Shown here piece by piece: positions 39,758-50,492 of a stretch of DNA of 64,000 bases. A program made the position numbers and the translations under genes. Position 1 is the first letter of the stretch. Each line of letters starts with the position of its first letter. The stretch is from Rosistilla ulvae. GTDB taxonomy: Bacteria; Planctomycetota; Planctomycetia; Pirellulales; Pirellulaceae. The notes under the pieces were generated by a model, which ran no database searches, had not been told where the DNA came from, and worked only from the letters and a program-made list of their open reading frames with translations. Where the stretch lies: assembly GCF_007741475.1 (NCBI RefSeq), contig NZ_CP036261.1, positions 3,535,798-3,599,797 on the forward strand, given 5' to 3'.

Positions 39758-41212
39758 ATGAGCAGCGAGCGACCGGTTAGACGATACAACACAATTCTTG
39801 GACTAGTGATCGCGTTGCTTTGCGCCTCTGCTGTGGCGGTCGCGCAAGAGGTTACGCCGACGGCGGACGATGTGGCAGCGGAGGTGACCAAGCAGCCGAT
39901 CGATGATAAAGCGGGCCCCGCCACGGTCGCTGACAAGGTGCAGGTCGACCCGATCAATAGCGACGAGAGGATCGAAAATCGCTTGCAGGAGATCTTGGAA
40001 GCGACTGGATGGTTTACTGACAGTGAGGTGCGAGTCGATCGCGGCGTCGCGTTTCTCTCTGGGGTTGCAGATACGGAAAAACATCAGCAATGGGCTGAAG
40101 CGACCGCGATGAAGACATCGGATGTCGTGGCAGTCGTCAATCGGATGCGGGTCGCCGATCGTCCGTTCTGGAACTTCGCTCCAGCGCTGCAATCGATGAA
40201 AGATCTGGCGCTCGAGGCGACCAGCCTGTTGCCGCTGGTTCTAGTCGCGGCGATCGTCGTGATCGTGGGCTATTATCTCGCAAGGCTCACCGCGTTGGTG
40301 ACCCGCAAACTGACCGGCCGCAGCATCGACAGCCAGTTGCTCCAACAAGTTGCTGGCAACGTGGTGGGCGTCTTGATTTTCATCGTCGCGTTTTACATCG
40401 CGCTGCGGGTCTCCGGACTCACACGTCTTGCCGTCACGCTGTTGGGCGGTACCGGTTTGGTCGGGCTGGCGATTGGGTTTGCGTTCCGCGATATCGCGGA
40501 GAATTATCTCGCCAGCATCCTGATCTCGCTGAATCATCCGTTCCGCGTGGGCGACTTGATCGAAGTCGGCGACGTGGGTGGTAAAGGGGCGATGGGCTAT
40601 GTTCGCCGCGTGACGATGCGAGGCACGATCCTAAGCACGCTGGAAGGGAATCAAATTCAGTTGCCCAACAGCACCGTCTACAAAGGGATGGTGACGAACT
40701 ACACCGCGACGCCACTGAGTCGGCTCGATTTCTCCGTCGGCGTGGGGTTTGAGGATTCGATCGGCGAAGCGCAAGATCTGATCATGCGAGTGTTAACGCA
40801 ACACGAAGCTGTCGTGAGTGAACCGCCACCGATGGTCCTTGTCGAATCGCTCGGGTCGGCGACCGTCAACTTGAAGGTCTTCTATTGGTTTGACTTGACG
40901 AAGAACTCGGGGCTTAAGGTCGGCAGTTCGATCATCCGCCAAGTCAAACAGTCGCTGACCGCAGCAGGGATCACGATGCCCGATGAGGCGCGCGAGCTGG
41001 TCTTTCCCCACGGCGTGCCGGTTCAGATTAGCGAATTGCCCATCGCTGGTGTCGCGAAGCCACCGATGGTTCCGCCGCCGAAGCCGAAGCCGCAGACCAG
41101 CGAAGCGGCGATCAACCATAGCGAGGACGATCTGAAAACGGAACGGACCGACGTGTTGAAGGCGACCGACGGAGACGAGACGATCGAAGGCGAAACCAAT
41201 TTGATCGGGTAG
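39758..41212 (+). CDS. BON-domain MscS-family mechanosensitive channel
   Basis: 484 residues from ATG 39758 behind GAAGGA. Signal-like hydrophobic start (ILGLVIALLCASAVAVAQ), then a periplasmic BON-like domain (residues about 65-135, ERIENRLQEILEATGWFTDSEVRVDRGVAFLSGVADTEKHQQWAE). Three membrane helices follow. The pore helix TLLGGTGLVGLAIGFAFRDIAENYLASILISLNHPFRVGD is the MscS signature, followed by the beta domain (VRRVTMRGTILSTLEGNQIQLPNSTVYKG) and a Lys/Pro-rich tail. It releases solutes on hypo-osmotic shock; the BON domain may tie it to the envelope. Neighbouring mrp genes fit an osmotic/ionic theme. Confidence 0.92.
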   Translation: MSSERPVRRYNTILGLVIALLCASAVAVAQEVTPTADDVAAEVTKQPIDDKAGPATVADKVQVDPINSDERIENRLQEILEATGWFTDSEVRVDRGVAFLSGVADTEKHQQWAEATAMKTSDVVAVVNRMRVADRPFWNFAPALQSMKDLALEATSLLPLVLVAAIVVIVGYYLARLTALVTRKLTGRSIDSQLLQQVAGNVVGVLIFIVAFYIALRVSGLTRLAVTLLGGTGLVGLAIGFAFRDIAENYLASILISLNHPFRVGDLIEVGDVGGKGAMGYVRRVTMRGTILSTLEGNQIQLPNSTVYKGMVTNYTATPLSRLDFSVGVGFEDSIGEAQDLIMRVLTQHEAVVSEPPPMVLVESLGSATVNLKVFYWFDLTKNSGLKVGSSIIRQVKQSLTAAGITMPDEARELVFPHGVPVQISELPIAGVAKPPMVPPPKPKPQTSEAAINHSEDDLKTERTDVLKATDGDETIEGETNLIG

Positions 41213-41245
41213 TTCCGCGTCAACCGCCAGCCTCGCGTCTGACGG

Positions 41246-43633
41246 CTAGGTAAGTTTCGCGGCGCGCAACCGCAATGCGTTGGCGATCACCGAGACGCTG
41301 CTCAGACTCATCGCTGCCGCCGCGATCATCGGGCTCAACAACATCCCGAAGACCGGATACAGCAAGCCTGCTGCGACCGGAATCCCCAACGCGTTGTAGA
41401 TGAAGGCGAAGAACAGGTTCTGGCGAATATTGCTCATCGTCTTGCGACTCAGCGACCCCGCCGACGCCACGCCGCGTAGATCGCCGCCGACCAACGTCAC
41501 GCCTGCGGATTCGATCGCCACGCCGGTACCGGTTCCCATCGCGATCCCGACGTTCGCCTCGGCAAGTGCCGGCGCGTCGTTGATCCCATCGCCACACATC
41601 GCCACGATCTTTCCATCGCGTTTGAGTTGTCGGATGAATTCGTGTTTGTCGGCCGGCGAAACACCCGCGTGAAATTCGTCGATTCCCAGCTTCTTTGCGA
41701 CCGCTTCGGCTGTCGCTTCCGCATCGCCCGTCAACATCACGACCTTCAAGCCCAGTTCGTGCAACGTCTGCAGCGCCGCGGGAGTGCTCTCCTTGATCGG
41801 ATCGGCGATTGCTAACGTTGCGGCCAGCTTGCCGTCGATCGCGACGAAGACGACCGTCGCTCCTTCGGCTTGGTGTGAACGCGCGTTCTCCCGTGCCAAG
41901 TCGATGTCTGCGATTCCCTGTTCGGACAACAGGTCGGCTTTGCCAATCAACACTTTCGATTGGTCAACGCGTCCTGAAACGCCTCCACCTGTGATGCTAT
42001 CGAACTCCGTCGCTTCGGGCACCTGCAACCCATCGGCCTTCGCCCGCCGAAGAACAGCTTGGGCCAACGGGTGTTCGCTTTGAGCTTCCACGGCGGCGGC
42101 AAGTGTCAGCACCTCGGAGGTGTTCCAATCGCCATAGGTTTCGATGTGTGTGACTTCCGGGCGCCCCTGAGTCAGCGTGCCGGTCTTGTCGACAACGATC
42201 GTGTCGACCTTTTCCATCACTTCCAACACCTCCGCGTTTTTGATTAGCACACCGTCCTTCGCACCGCGTCCGACGCCGACCATTACCGACATCGGTGTCG
42301 CCAGTCCCAACGCACAGGGACAGGCGATGATCAGGACCGCAACCGCTGCGACAAAGGCATGCGCCAACCGTGGTTCAGGGCCCCAGACAGCCCAACCGAC
42401 AAAGGCGACGATCGCCGATGCGATCACTGCCGGGACGAAATAGCGGGCGACGACATCGACCAGCTGTTGGATCGGCGCACGGCTGCGTTGGGCGTCGGCT
42501 ACCATTTGAACAATACGATTGAGAACCGTGTCGCCGCCAACGCCGACAGCTTCCATCACTAGTGCGCCGGTCTGGTTCAACGTACCGCCAGTGATCTCGT
42601 CCCCTTCGGTCTTCGAAACGGGAACCGGCTCGCCTGTTAACATCGATTCGTCGACTCGGCTCGCCCCGCTGACAACGCGGCCGTCGACCGGCACCTTCTC
42701 ACCTGGTCGCACCCGCAATCGATCGCCTTTACGAACGGCATCCAGCGCCACTTCCTCATCGCCACCCTCGCTGATCCGCGTCGCCGTTTCGGGAGCCAAT
42801 TCCATCAGCTCTCGAATCGCACTGCCGGTCTGGCGACGGGCGCGCAGTTCAAGAACCTGGCCGAGCAAAACCAAGGTGATGATCACCGCAGCCGCTTCGA
42901 AATAGAGAGGTGGTACGCCGTTTTCATAGAACGCCTTGGGGATCACGCCTGGCAACAAGACGACCACAAGACTAAAGAAGTAGGCGGCCAAGCTGCCGAC
43001 GGCGATCAACGCGAACATGTTCAGGTTGAGAGTGCGAAACGACTTCGCCCCACGGACCAACAGTGGCCAACCGCACCACCAAACGACCGGCGTTGCCAAT
43101 GCGAACTGCACCCAACCAAACGTTGTTTGGTTCATCCAACTGCTGACATCGATGCCGATCATCGGTCCCATCGCAACGATCAGCAGTGGCAACGACAGCG
43201 CGACGCCGATCCAGAATCGACGACGCATGTCAGCGTATTGTGCTTCTTCTGCCCGGTTCTCCCGCTCGACGACTTTCGGTTCCAGATCCATTCCACAGAT
43301 CGGGCAATCGCCCGGCCCCACCTGTTCGATTTCCGGATGCATCGGGCAGGTGTAGATCGCATCGGGGTCTGACACGGTATCGGCCGACTTGGTCGATGAT
43401 CCACCATTCCCACCGCAACAGGAATGGGGACCAGCGGCGCCGATGACGCTTAGTCCTTGTGCTTTTTGCTTCTGCGCCGCGAGGACTCCTGCCGGATCGT
43501 TGTCAAACTTGTGTTGGCAACCCTCGCTGCAGAAGAAGTATTCCTCGCCGTTGTATTGACTGTGCCGCGAGTCGCCGGTCTCGACGGTCATACCGCAGAC
43601 GGGGTCGATGGCGGTGCTGCTTTTCGTTGTCAT
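41246..43633 (-). CDS. copA: Copper-exporting P1B-type ATPase with N-terminal YHS and metal-binding domains
   Basis: 795 residues. The N-terminus has a YHS domain ([30 protein letters not shown]) and then a second Cys-rich module ([27 protein letters not shown]), in place of the usual CxxC HMA domains. The core has the CPC metal site [19 protein letters not shown], the phosphorylation site [11 protein letters not shown] locus SEHPLAQA and the hinge [25 protein letters not shown] plus these domains indicates Cu(I) export from the cytoplasm. ATG 43633 has AAGGA upstream. It is divergent from the Cys-rich protein gene. Confidence 0.95.
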   Translation of the reverse strand: MTTKSSTAIDPVCGMTVETGDSRHSQYNGEEYFFCSEGCQHKFDNDPAGVLAAQKQKAQGLSVIGAAGPHSCCGGNGGSSTKSADTVSDPDAIYTCPMHPEIEQVGPGDCPICGMDLEPKVVERENRAEEAQYADMRRRFWIGVALSLPLLIVAMGPMIGIDVSSWMNQTTFGWVQFALATPVVWWCGWPLLVRGAKSFRTLNLNMFALIAVGSLAAYFFSLVVVLLPGVIPKAFYENGVPPLYFEAAAVIITLVLLGQVLELRARRQTGSAIRELMELAPETATRISEGGDEEVALDAVRKGDRLRVRPGEKVPVDGRVVSGASRVDESMLTGEPVPVSKTEGDEITGGTLNQTGALVMEAVGVGGDTVLNRIVQMVADAQRSRAPIQQLVDVVARYFVPAVIASAIVAFVGWAVWGPEPRLAHAFVAAVAVLIIACPCALGLATPMSVMVGVGRGAKDGVLIKNAEVLEVMEKVDTIVVDKTGTLTQGRPEVTHIETYGDWNTSEVLTLAAAVEAQSEHPLAQAVLRRAKADGLQVPEATEFDSITGGGVSGRVDQSKVLIGKADLLSEQGIADIDLARENARSHQAEGATVVFVAIDGKLAATLAIADPIKESTPAALQTLHELGLKVVMLTGDAEATAEAVAKKLGIDEFHAGVSPADKHEFIRQLKRDGKIVAMCGDGINDAPALAEANVGIAMGTGTGVAIESAGVTLVGGDLRGVASAGSLSRKTMSNIRQNLFFAFIYNALGIPVAAGLLYPVFGMLLSPMIAAAAMSLSSVSVIANALRLRAAKLT

Positions 43634-43671
43634 CGTTTCATCCTTCGCTGTCGCACTGGCATCTGTGCATT

Positions 43672-43688
43672 ATACCGCTACGTGGTAT
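43672..43688. promoter_or_regulatory. CsoR-like operator candidate between copA and the Cys-rich gene
   Basis: The pseudo-palindrome ATACCGC-TAC-GTGGTAT (one mismatch in 7-bp arms) sits in the 124-bp divergent region. It resembles the ATACC...GGTAT operators of copper-sensing CsoR repressors. No csoR gene is in the window, so the assignment is only by resemblance and position. Confidence 0.35.
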
Positions 43689-43757
43689 GCAACTTGCATT
43701 CCGGGTTGCCAGCGACGATGGGCGTCGCTACACAACTTTTCCAAAGGAGCGACCCAA

Positions 43758-44093
43758 ATGAGTGCGGCAACCGCCAGCAAACAGGAATGCATCAAGAACT
43801 GCCAAGAATGCCAAACGACCTGCGCCGATCAATTGAGCAGTCACTGCCTCGTTGAGGGGGGGGGGGAACATGTGCAGCAAGAGCACGTCCAGCGGATGCT
43901 CGATTGTATCGCTGCGTGCAAAGCTTGCATCGACTTCATGAGCCGCAACAGTGAATACCACGCGTTGTACTGCAAGGCGTGTGCTGAAGTATGCAAGGCC
44001 TGCGCCGACAGCTGTGAACAGGTTACCGAGCTAGAGGCGTGCGTCGCTTGTTGCCGCAAGTGTGAAAAGAGTTGTTCCGCGATGGCTGCGTAG
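43758..44093 (+). CDS. Cys-rich four-helix-bundle copper-binding protein (Csp-like)
   Basis: 111 residues with 18 cysteines, mostly spaced CxxxC and CxxC along helices (CIKNCQECQTTC, CIAACKAC, CKACAEVCKACADSC, CVACCRKCEKSC), the pattern of copper storage proteins (DUF326). ATG 43758 has AAAGGAG at ideal spacing; a longer frame from 43608 overlaps copA. It would bind many Cu(I) ions in the cytoplasm (no signal peptide). A run of 11 G at 43856-43866 encodes Gly residues in the first inter-helix loop; any length change would frameshift the gene. Confidence 0.9.
   Translation: MSAATASKQECIKNCQECQTTCADQLSSHCLVEGGGEHVQQEHVQRMLDCIAACKACIDFMSRNSEYHALYCKACAEVCKACADSCEQVTELEACVACCRKCEKSCSAMAA
43856..43866 (+). 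repeat. Homopolymer run of 11 G inside the Csp-like gene
   Basis: G(11) spanning codons GAG GGG GGG GGG GAA. The frame is open at this length; 10 or 12 G would truncate the protein after about 35 residues. Confidence 0.9.
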
Positions 44094-44377
44094 CGATAGC
44101 GTCGTTGCCACCAGTTCCGCATCGGTCTTCCTGCTACAGTTTCGGTCACAAGACCTGGATCATCTGTTTTCCCCGAAGGTCCACAGTCAGGCAATTCCGA
44201 AATTTCGGGACTGGCGAGCTTCCAATCCAACGGCGATCGACCATGGCCCCGACCGAATTGGAAGGGCGTCAATCGCCTATCCAAACCCAACGTTTGCAAA
44301 CGGGCTTGGACCGCAATACGCATTGCGGCGGCAACGACAGGTGAGACGTTAACGCCCTTTTTCAAGAATGCCCGCGG

Positions 44378-44782
44378 CTATTCCCCGCCCGGTATTTCGA
44401 CATCGTGCGTCGAAGCTTCGGCTGGCAGGTCGATATCAAATTCGTAGTTCGCCAACGGTGCAGCCTGTTCCGCCTCATCGGCGGTTAGCCCCGCTTGTGT
44501 AGCGATCACTAAAACGCGATGCGGCCCACCAACGACGCCCAAACCATTGGCCCCCGTATCGTATCTCCCATCGACGATGTTGGCGGTCCCCTGTGGTCCG
44601 GAGTTTCCTTTAGAGATATCCGGAGTAAAAATAATCGAACCCGCCGGTGCGGGTTCCCCCTGGACCGTAACCGCTCCCGAAACGCGATATCGTTGGATTC
44701 CACCCTGGTCACAACCGACGAAGAACGCCGTGACGAGAACCAAGCCGGGGCAAACCAAATTTTTGGGAATTGAGAAATACAT
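44378..44782 (-). CDS. Small lipoprotein, carboxypeptidase-regulatory-like fold
   Basis: 134 residues from ATG 44782; the frame opens up to 44842. The N-terminus IPKNLVCPGLVLVTAFFVGC ends in a lipobox. The mature part (YRVSGAVTVQGEPAPAGSIIFTPD..., TGANGLGVVGGPHRVLVIAT) is the short transthyretin-like beta sandwich that planctomycetes commonly encode right after a DUF1559 gene, as here (50 bp downstream). Probably exported and lipid-anchored; function unknown. Confidence 0.8.
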   Translation of the reverse strand: MYFSIPKNLVCPGLVLVTAFFVGCDQGGIQRYRVSGAVTVQGEPAPAGSIIFTPDISKGNSGPQGTANIVDGRYDTGANGLGVVGGPHRVLVIATQAGLTADEAEQAAPLANYEFDIDLPAEASTHDVEIPGGE

Positions 44783-44831
44783 CGAGCATGAGTCCGTGTA
44801 GCGAGGGTTGGAAGTGAATGGTGAAGTCGAA

Positions 44832-45821
44832 CTAGAATCCAATCGTTTGAGCTTCGCCTCCGTCTCGGCTCGCAGTCGCTAGATACAGTTCCATATCGAT
44901 GGTTTCCGCCGTGAATTTGACACTTCCATCGACGATCGCCATCAAAGCGCCACCTGGATGTTGGCTACTGAAACTCATGCTGTTGAATTCACCCGAGATG
45001 AACCCCAAGACATTGATGCCAAACTTCACGTTCTTGCTCATTCCGCACGAGTGATCTGCGCAGCCACGTGACCATGCTCTCGGTGCAACCGCCCCCGCGG
45101 GTATCTTCATCGCCGACAGCTCGCCGACCATGATCGTGTTGGAGGTACCATCGGTCACCGCCGCGAAACGAACGCACTTTTGCGCCCCGAGCACCCCTTG
45201 CGCGGAGACTTGATTGCTCGACTTGCAAGACGGGGCAGGCGTGCTGCCGTCAGCATCGCACTGCAATTGATATCCTGCGCCGATCGGTCCCATGTTGCCA
45301 ACGTAATGCCCGGCAAACATCTGCCCTATGACTTGAGTTCCGGAGGCGTCGAGTATCGTCTCGCTGACATGATCCGAACGTTCATTGGCGGAACTAGGAC
45401 ATTGGTAGACACTCGGTACCGATGTCACCACTTGGCGATTCGGCTTACCACGCCATCCCTGGATCGTGTTAAATCGATCATACAAGTTCCCTTCTTCGGC
45501 AAACGAGAGGATCGAAACCAAATAACTATGGCTGACGGCACCAAAGGCGGTGTACTCATTGGTACTGGAACTATTCGCATGACGGTGGCTGAATCCGCCA
45601 GGCGGCAGCGTGCGATAGGTGTCGTGATAGTTGTGTAAAGCCAGCCCAATATTCTTCAAATTGTTCTGACAGGACATGCGCCGCGCTGCTTCCCGTGCCG
45701 CTTGAACCGCTGGCAGCAGCAGGCCAACCAGGATGCCAATGATCGCGATCACGACCAACAATTCGACCAACGTAAAACCGCCCGATCGGCGGTCCCGCAA
45801 AGTGGAAACATTGCTACACAT
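44832..45821 (-). CDS. DUF1559 protein with type IV pseudopilin N-terminus
   Basis: 329 residues. The N-terminus has a prepilin peptidase site and helix, [37 protein letters not shown], followed by [29 protein letters not shown], the DUF1559 hallmark. The C-terminal [20 protein letters not shown] matches the family end. ATG 45821 has GAAGGG upstream. DUF1559 proteins occur in many copies in planctomycetes and may form envelope fibres; here the gene closes the sigma/FecR cassette with the lipoprotein. Confidence 0.95.
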   Translation of the reverse strand: MCSNVSTLRDRRSGGFTLVELLVVIAIIGILVGLLLPAVQAAREAARRMSCQNNLKNIGLALHNYHDTYRTLPPGGFSHRHANSSSTNEYTAFGAVSHSYLVSILSFAEEGNLYDRFNTIQGWRGKPNRQVVTSVPSVYQCPSSANERSDHVSETILDASGTQVIGQMFAGHYVGNMGPIGAGYQLQCDADGSTPAPSCKSSNQVSAQGVLGAQKCVRFAAVTDGTSNTIMVGELSAMKIPAGAVAPRAWSRGCADHSCGMSKNVKFGINVLGFISGEFNSMSFSSQHPGGALMAIVDGSVKFTAETIDMELYLATASRDGGEAQTIGF

Positions 45822-45887
45822 TTGAAACCCTTCAAAATACGGTCAGAACAAAACAGAACAGAATCGATGGATTGGTTGCATGAAACT

Positions 45888-47297
45888 TCAAGTTGCAAAT
45901 GCTTCGTGAATCACTTCGCCGCCGAGGACGGTCGGAATTTCTTCGCGATTGTTGTGCCGATAGATCAGTTTGTGTTGGTCCAGCCCCAGGCCGTGAAGCA
46001 TGGTGGCGTGCAGATCGTGTGGGGAGAGCGGGCGCTCGATCGGGACATATCCCAATTCGTCGGTCGCACCGATCACTTGCCCGCCTTTGATTCCGCCACC
46101 GGCCATCCACATCGTGTATCCAGCGGGCGAATGATCTCGGCCGCGACTGTCACCGGTTCGGTTTCCTTCGGTGGTCGGCGTTCGCCCAAACTCGCCGCCC
46201 CAAACAACCAACGTTTGATCCAACAGATCGCGTTGCTTTAGATCTTGCAGCAGACCGGCAACGGGCATGTCGGTCGCCCGGCAGCGATTGATATGGTTCC
46301 CTTTTAATGCTCCGTGCGCGTCCCAACCGCCGTTGCGAAGCTGGATAAAGCGGACACCTTGTTCCACTAATCGGCGGGCCAACAGACAATGACTGCCGAA
46401 CTGCTTGCTCGCTTTCTGATCGATTCCATACATCCGCTGTGTTGCTTCGGTTTCGCCCGACAGGTCGAGAATTTCCGGTGCGTTCAACTGCATCCGAAAG
46501 CCCAATTCGTACGATTCGATCCGGGCCTCGAGTTCGGTGTTGAGATCCTGCCGGCGAAGATGCTGTTGATTCATGCTGCGGATGAAATCGAGCTGATCCC
46601 GACGATCGTCAACGGAGTAGAGGTCGGGGAGTTCGGAATAGGGTACGCCCCGTTGGTTGTCGATCTGCGTCCCCTGAAACCGAGCGGGCAGGAAACCGCT
46701 TCCCCAGCCTGGCCGCTGGGGTGCGGGGCCCGACGAATTGGATGACAACACAATAAATCCGGGCAGGTCGCGGGCTTCGCTGCCCAACCCGTAAGTCACC
46801 CATCCACCTAGACTCGGGCGTTCACCGAGTGAAGATCCTGTCAAGGTGAAGTTTTCTCCAGGACCATGAACGGGAATGCGGTGGTTCAACGAACGGATCA
46901 CGCACAGATCGTCGACATGCTGGGCGGTGTGTGGCAGTAGTTCGGAGACCTCGATCCCCGATTCCCCATACTTCTTGAACCCAAACGGCGAAGCCATCAA
47001 TTTTGAACCGACACCCGCCCGCGGAATGTTTGGGACCGTCGCGGCGATGCTGTCGGGAACGTACTCACCATCCATCTTCGACAACAGCGGCTTAGGATCA
47101 AAGGTATCCATGTGCCCCGGTCCGCCCGACATGAACAGGAAGATCACGCTTTTGACAGTGGGTGGGAAATGAGGTTGCTGCGAAAAAGATGAGCCGGTAC
47201 CGCTCGCCGATACTTCGTCGCCTAACATGGCGTTCAAAGCGAGCGATCCTAGACCGATGCCCGCAGTTTCGAAGAACTCTCGTCGCGCTAGATTCAT
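45888..47297 (-). CDS. DUF1501 protein, Tat-exported
   Basis: 469 residues from ATG 47297 (GTG 47306 is an alternative). The Tat-like start [23 protein letters not shown] is followed by [23 protein letters not shown], the family hallmark that resembles alkaline-phosphatase-fold metal sites. Later motifs are [11 protein letters not shown] and [24 protein letters not shown]1501 proteins are nearly always encoded with DUF1549/DUF1553 cytochromes, as here (57 bp downstream of it), and are thought to be secreted sulfatase-fold enzymes of unknown substrate. Confidence 0.93.
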   Translation of the reverse strand: MNLARREFFETAGIGLGSLALNAMLGDEVSASGTGSSFSQQPHFPPTVKSVIFLFMSGGPGHMDTFDPKPLLSKMDGEYVPDSIAATVPNIPRAGVGSKLMASPFGFKKYGESGIEVSELLPHTAQHVDDLCVIRSLNHRIPVHGPGENFTLTGSSLGERPSLGGWVTYGLGSEARDLPGFIVLSSNSSGPAPQRPGWGSGFLPARFQGTQIDNQRGVPYSELPDLYSVDDRRDQLDFIRSMNQQHLRRQDLNTELEARIESYELGFRMQLNAPEILDLSGETEATQRMYGIDQKASKQFGSHCLLARRLVEQGVRFIQLRNGGWDAHGALKGNHINRCRATDMPVAGLLQDLKQRDLLDQTLVVWGGEFGRTPTTEGNRTGDSRGRDHSPAGYTMWMAGGGIKGGQVIGATDELGYVPIERPLSPHDLHATMLHGLGLDQHKLIYRHNNREEIPTVLGGEVIHEAFAT

Positions 47298-47354
47298 AGG
47301 ATTCACGGTCGTCCGGTGGGTTGAAGGGCTAGGTTGGAGTCAGTCGAATTTCGA

Positions 47355-50300
47355 TTAGGGGATGTAAACGAATTCGTTTAGGTTCAACATGGAATGGCAT
47401 AGACGAATCAGTTCCGGAGAGATCTTGTCGGCCGTAGAATCCCCATCGTTGTCCGACTCGCTTCGCTTCAACAACGTCTTGGCAAGGCGAACTTCTTCGA
47501 CCAAAGGAGCTCGGCCGAGCGTATGTTGGAAGACCGCGCGGATTTGCGTTTCGGTGTCGTCTCCCGCCTCCGCTTTCACGATCCGCGCTAACTGTTCGGC
47601 ACGTTTAACGACAAATGGACTGTTCAACAGATACAGCGGTTGCAACGCGACGGTCGACACCTCGCGCCGCGAACAACTGCGAACACCATCGGGGGCGTCG
47701 AACATCGTCATCACGTCGGGCAATTGGCTGCGCCGCTGCGACAGATAGATCGTTCGCCGCAATGCCTTTTCATCACGCTCCGGTGCGACGCTCGGGCCGC
47801 CAACCAACCGATTGATTTCGCCGGTAGCGACCAAGATTGAATCGCGAATCACCTCCGCTTCCATCCGCCGTTGCGGCCAACGCCACAAGGTCTTGTTATC
47901 CAAATCGAGTTCGAGATTTGCCGCTACCAAAACGCTCGACTGTCGATACGTTGCTGAAGTTACGATCAGGCGATGGATGTGTTTGGTACTCCAATCGTTG
48001 TCGATCAACTCCGATGCCAACCAATCCAACAGCAACGGGTGCGTCGGGGGCGCGCCGTGGGTGCCGAAATCGCTAGGCGTCTCAACGAGGCCGCGGCCAA
48101 AATGCGATTGCCACAAACGATTTACCCAAACGCGAGCAACCAGTGGATTCTTGGGACTCCCCAGCCAATCCGCTAGGGCTTGGCGAGGCGTTGGAGATAG
48201 CTGCGACGGCGTCTCGCCAAGCACTGCCGGCCAAGCAGGTTCGACACGCAAGCCGGGACTGTGGGCATCGCCACGAATCAACACATGTGTCGCCTTCTCG
48301 GAAAGGAAGTCGGGCGAATAGGGCAATGGCGATCGATTCACCACGGGCAAACGCTCGACATCTTTGTCGCCTGTCAACGGAGAATAGAAGCCCCAGGTGT
48401 GCGCGGGGTAGTCGCTGGGGGCGACCTTGCGTTTCTTGGCCTCCGATAGATAGAAGCGATACGAATCGTCGGTGAACCAGTTTCGAATCTCCTCCGCTGG
48501 CAAATCCGCCGTATTGCGCAGTTGGTAATTCCCCAGTTGTCCGTTGGCGAAAAACGCCATCAACGCGTAGTAGTCGCGTTGCATCAACGGTTCGAACTTA
48601 TGGTTGTGGCATTGAGCACACTCCATCGTCAGCCCCAACAGCGCGCTAGTCGTGTTGTCGACGATGTCCATCATCACGTCGGTCCGTTGTTGCAGTTTGT
48701 CCAACTGGTTGCCACTGATGCGAGCAGCCCCCAGGAACCCGGTCGCGATCATCGCGTCGTCCGAATACGGCTGCAATTCGTCACCAGCAATCTGTTCGCG
48801 GAGAAACTGGGCGTACGATTTGTCTTGATTAAATGCGTTGATTACATAGTCGCGGTATCGCCATGCAAACGGACGTGGGATGTCGTGCTGGTATCCTTGG
48901 CTTTCGCCCCAACGAGCGAGGTCGAGCCAGTATCGGGCCATCCGTTCCCCATAGTGCGGCGACAACAACAGCTTGTCGACCAACTTTTCGTACGCATCGG
49001 CGGATCTGTCGTTGACAAACGCGTCGGCTTGAGCGACCGTCGAGGGCAAGCCCAACAGGTCCAAATACAGCCGACGAACCAGCGTCCGGCGATCCGCCGG
49101 GGCGGTGGGCGTGACGCCGATCGCTTTCTGACGGGCAGCGATAAAGGCGTCGATTGGATGACCCGAATTCACTGCGTCGGCATCGGACTTCGCAGCGGGT
49201 GTGGGAACATCTGGGCGAGTGATCTGGGAAAACGCCCAGTGATCCGATTCAACCTTTGGCGTCGGAAGCAGTTCGTCGTCCCATTTCAGCCCCTGATCGA
49301 TCCACGCTCGGATTTTCGCGACTTCGATTTCTGAAAGCGGTTCCTCCTCGGGCGGCATCCGCTGCGAGTCGGATTTGGTCGTCAGCACTTCCACCAGATG
49401 ACTTTTGCGGCTCTGACCTGGAACTGCAAAGACATGCCCGGTACTAAAGCCGAGCAGTTCGTTTCGGACGTCCAAACGATAGCCCGAATCGGGATAGTCG
49501 CCGGAGTGGCAATCGAAGCAACGATCGCGCAAGATCGGGTAGATATCGTGTGTGAAATCGATCGGCTGATCCCACGTAACGGCAGGACGCGACGCAGCGA
49601 TACGTTCCGATTCCGCCCCTTCTGACTCACTCAAAAAGGTATACGCATCCTGCCAAGAACGGGATAAGACCAAATCACCGACACGAATTCGATCCTGGCG
49701 TTCGGTCTTGCCACCGGTCGCGAACCCCACCCAACGAATTTGATGGATTCCATCCTGGTCGTTCAACGAAAGGATCGGTTGATCGGCCTCATCGGCTTGC
49801 GGGTCGACCCACAATTGAATCTGGCTGTAACCGTTGCGTGTGCCGGGTGTCTGTTTGGCGAGCCTTGCGATCACATGATACGTCTTCCCCGGCTCCATCT
49901 CCGTCCGGCTCCACGCGGTTTGTTGTGCTCCAAACCGCACCATAAACACATTCTTCCCGCGACTCGGCCCTCGATCCGCCATGTGGATCCCAATGTTCGG
50001 CACGCCGACGCTATGGACCGCCTGGTCACTCCCTTGCGTGCGATCCAACCAGAGCACAAAGAACTCGGGATCGATTCCCTGTTCGATCTTCGACGGTTCA
50101 TAAAGGAACCGAAACCCAACAAACAGATCATCCTCCGCGTAGTTTCGTCTCAGCTCGCGACGCAGTGGATTGTTTCGCTGATTGGTCCCTGAGATCACGA
50201 CTGGAGGCACGAAACCCTCGGCCGAAGAAGGCTCCGCGTTGTCGTCAAATCTTGCGGGACGAATTTGCGACAACTGCCAGGGCTTCGCAAAACCGACCTG

Positions 50301-50492
50301 CATGTCGTCGGCAGACTGCTTACCAAAGTCGTGTTCCGGCACGAAGCGATCGGCAGCCAACCGATCTTCCGCTACCGATGGGTTCGAGACTCCAGCAACC
50401 ATCCCAAAAAGGATGACGCGGATCAGCGGCAATAGTGTTCGAGGGATGCAGTTCATAAATCGGAGGCGGGAGTGTAGAGGAAGGAAGTGCAT
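47355..50492 (-). CDS. PSCyt protein: LamG-like module, c-type haem site, DUF1549 and DUF1553
   Basis: 1045 residues. After a signal region comes a beta-rich module (about 45-295), then a cytochrome-type segment with one haem-binding C325-F-D-C328-H329 and distal Met candidate in [16 protein letters not shown]1549 (about 430-640, [39 protein letters not shown]) follows, including a second Cys pair [14 protein letters not shown]1553 completes the protein ([38 protein letters not shown]). ATG 50492 is coupled to the FecR stop as TAATG; ATG 50456 is an alternative. It is secreted and probably redox-active, with unknown substrate. Confidence 0.92.
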   Translation of the reverse strand: MHFLPLHSRLRFMNCIPRTLLPLIRVILFGMVAGVSNPSVAEDRLAADRFVPEHDFGKQSADDMQVGFAKPWQLSQIRPARFDDNAEPSSAEGFVPPVVISGTNQRNNPLRRELRRNYAEDDLFVGFRFLYEPSKIEQGIDPEFFVLWLDRTQGSDQAVHSVGVPNIGIHMADRGPSRGKNVFMVRFGAQQTAWSRTEMEPGKTYHVIARLAKQTPGTRNGYSQIQLWVDPQADEADQPILSLNDQDGIHQIRWVGFATGGKTERQDRIRVGDLVLSRSWQDAYTFLSESEGAESERIAASRPAVTWDQPIDFTHDIYPILRDRCFDCHSGDYPDSGYRLDVRNELLGFSTGHVFAVPGQSRKSHLVEVLTTKSDSQRMPPEEEPLSEIEVAKIRAWIDQGLKWDDELLPTPKVESDHWAFSQITRPDVPTPAAKSDADAVNSGHPIDAFIAARQKAIGVTPTAPADRRTLVRRLYLDLLGLPSTVAQADAFVNDRSADAYEKLVDKLLLSPHYGERMARYWLDLARWGESQGYQHDIPRPFAWRYRDYVINAFNQDKSYAQFLREQIAGDELQPYSDDAMIATGFLGAARISGNQLDKLQQRTDVMMDIVDNTTSALLGLTMECAQCHNHKFEPLMQRDYYALMAFFANGQLGNYQLRNTADLPAEEIRNWFTDDSYRFYLSEAKKRKVAPSDYPAHTWGFYSPLTGDKDVERLPVVNRSPLPYSPDFLSEKATHVLIRGDAHSPGLRVEPAWPAVLGETPSQLSPTPRQALADWLGSPKNPLVARVWVNRLWQSHFGRGLVETPSDFGTHGAPPTHPLLLDWLASELIDNDWSTKHIHRLIVTSATYRQSSVLVAANLELDLDNKTLWRWPQRRMEAEVIRDSILVATGEINRLVGGPSVAPERDEKALRRTIYLSQRRSQLPDVMTMFDAPDGVRSCSRREVSTVALQPLYLLNSPFVVKRAEQLARIVKAEAGDDTETQIRAVFQHTLGRAPLVEEVRLAKTLLKRSESDNDGDSTADKISPELIRLCHSMLNLNEFVYIP

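Noticed and set aside
43841-44365. 174-aa minus-strand ORF
   Set aside because: Antisense to the Cys-rich copper protein; its Cys/Ser content is a reflection of that gene.
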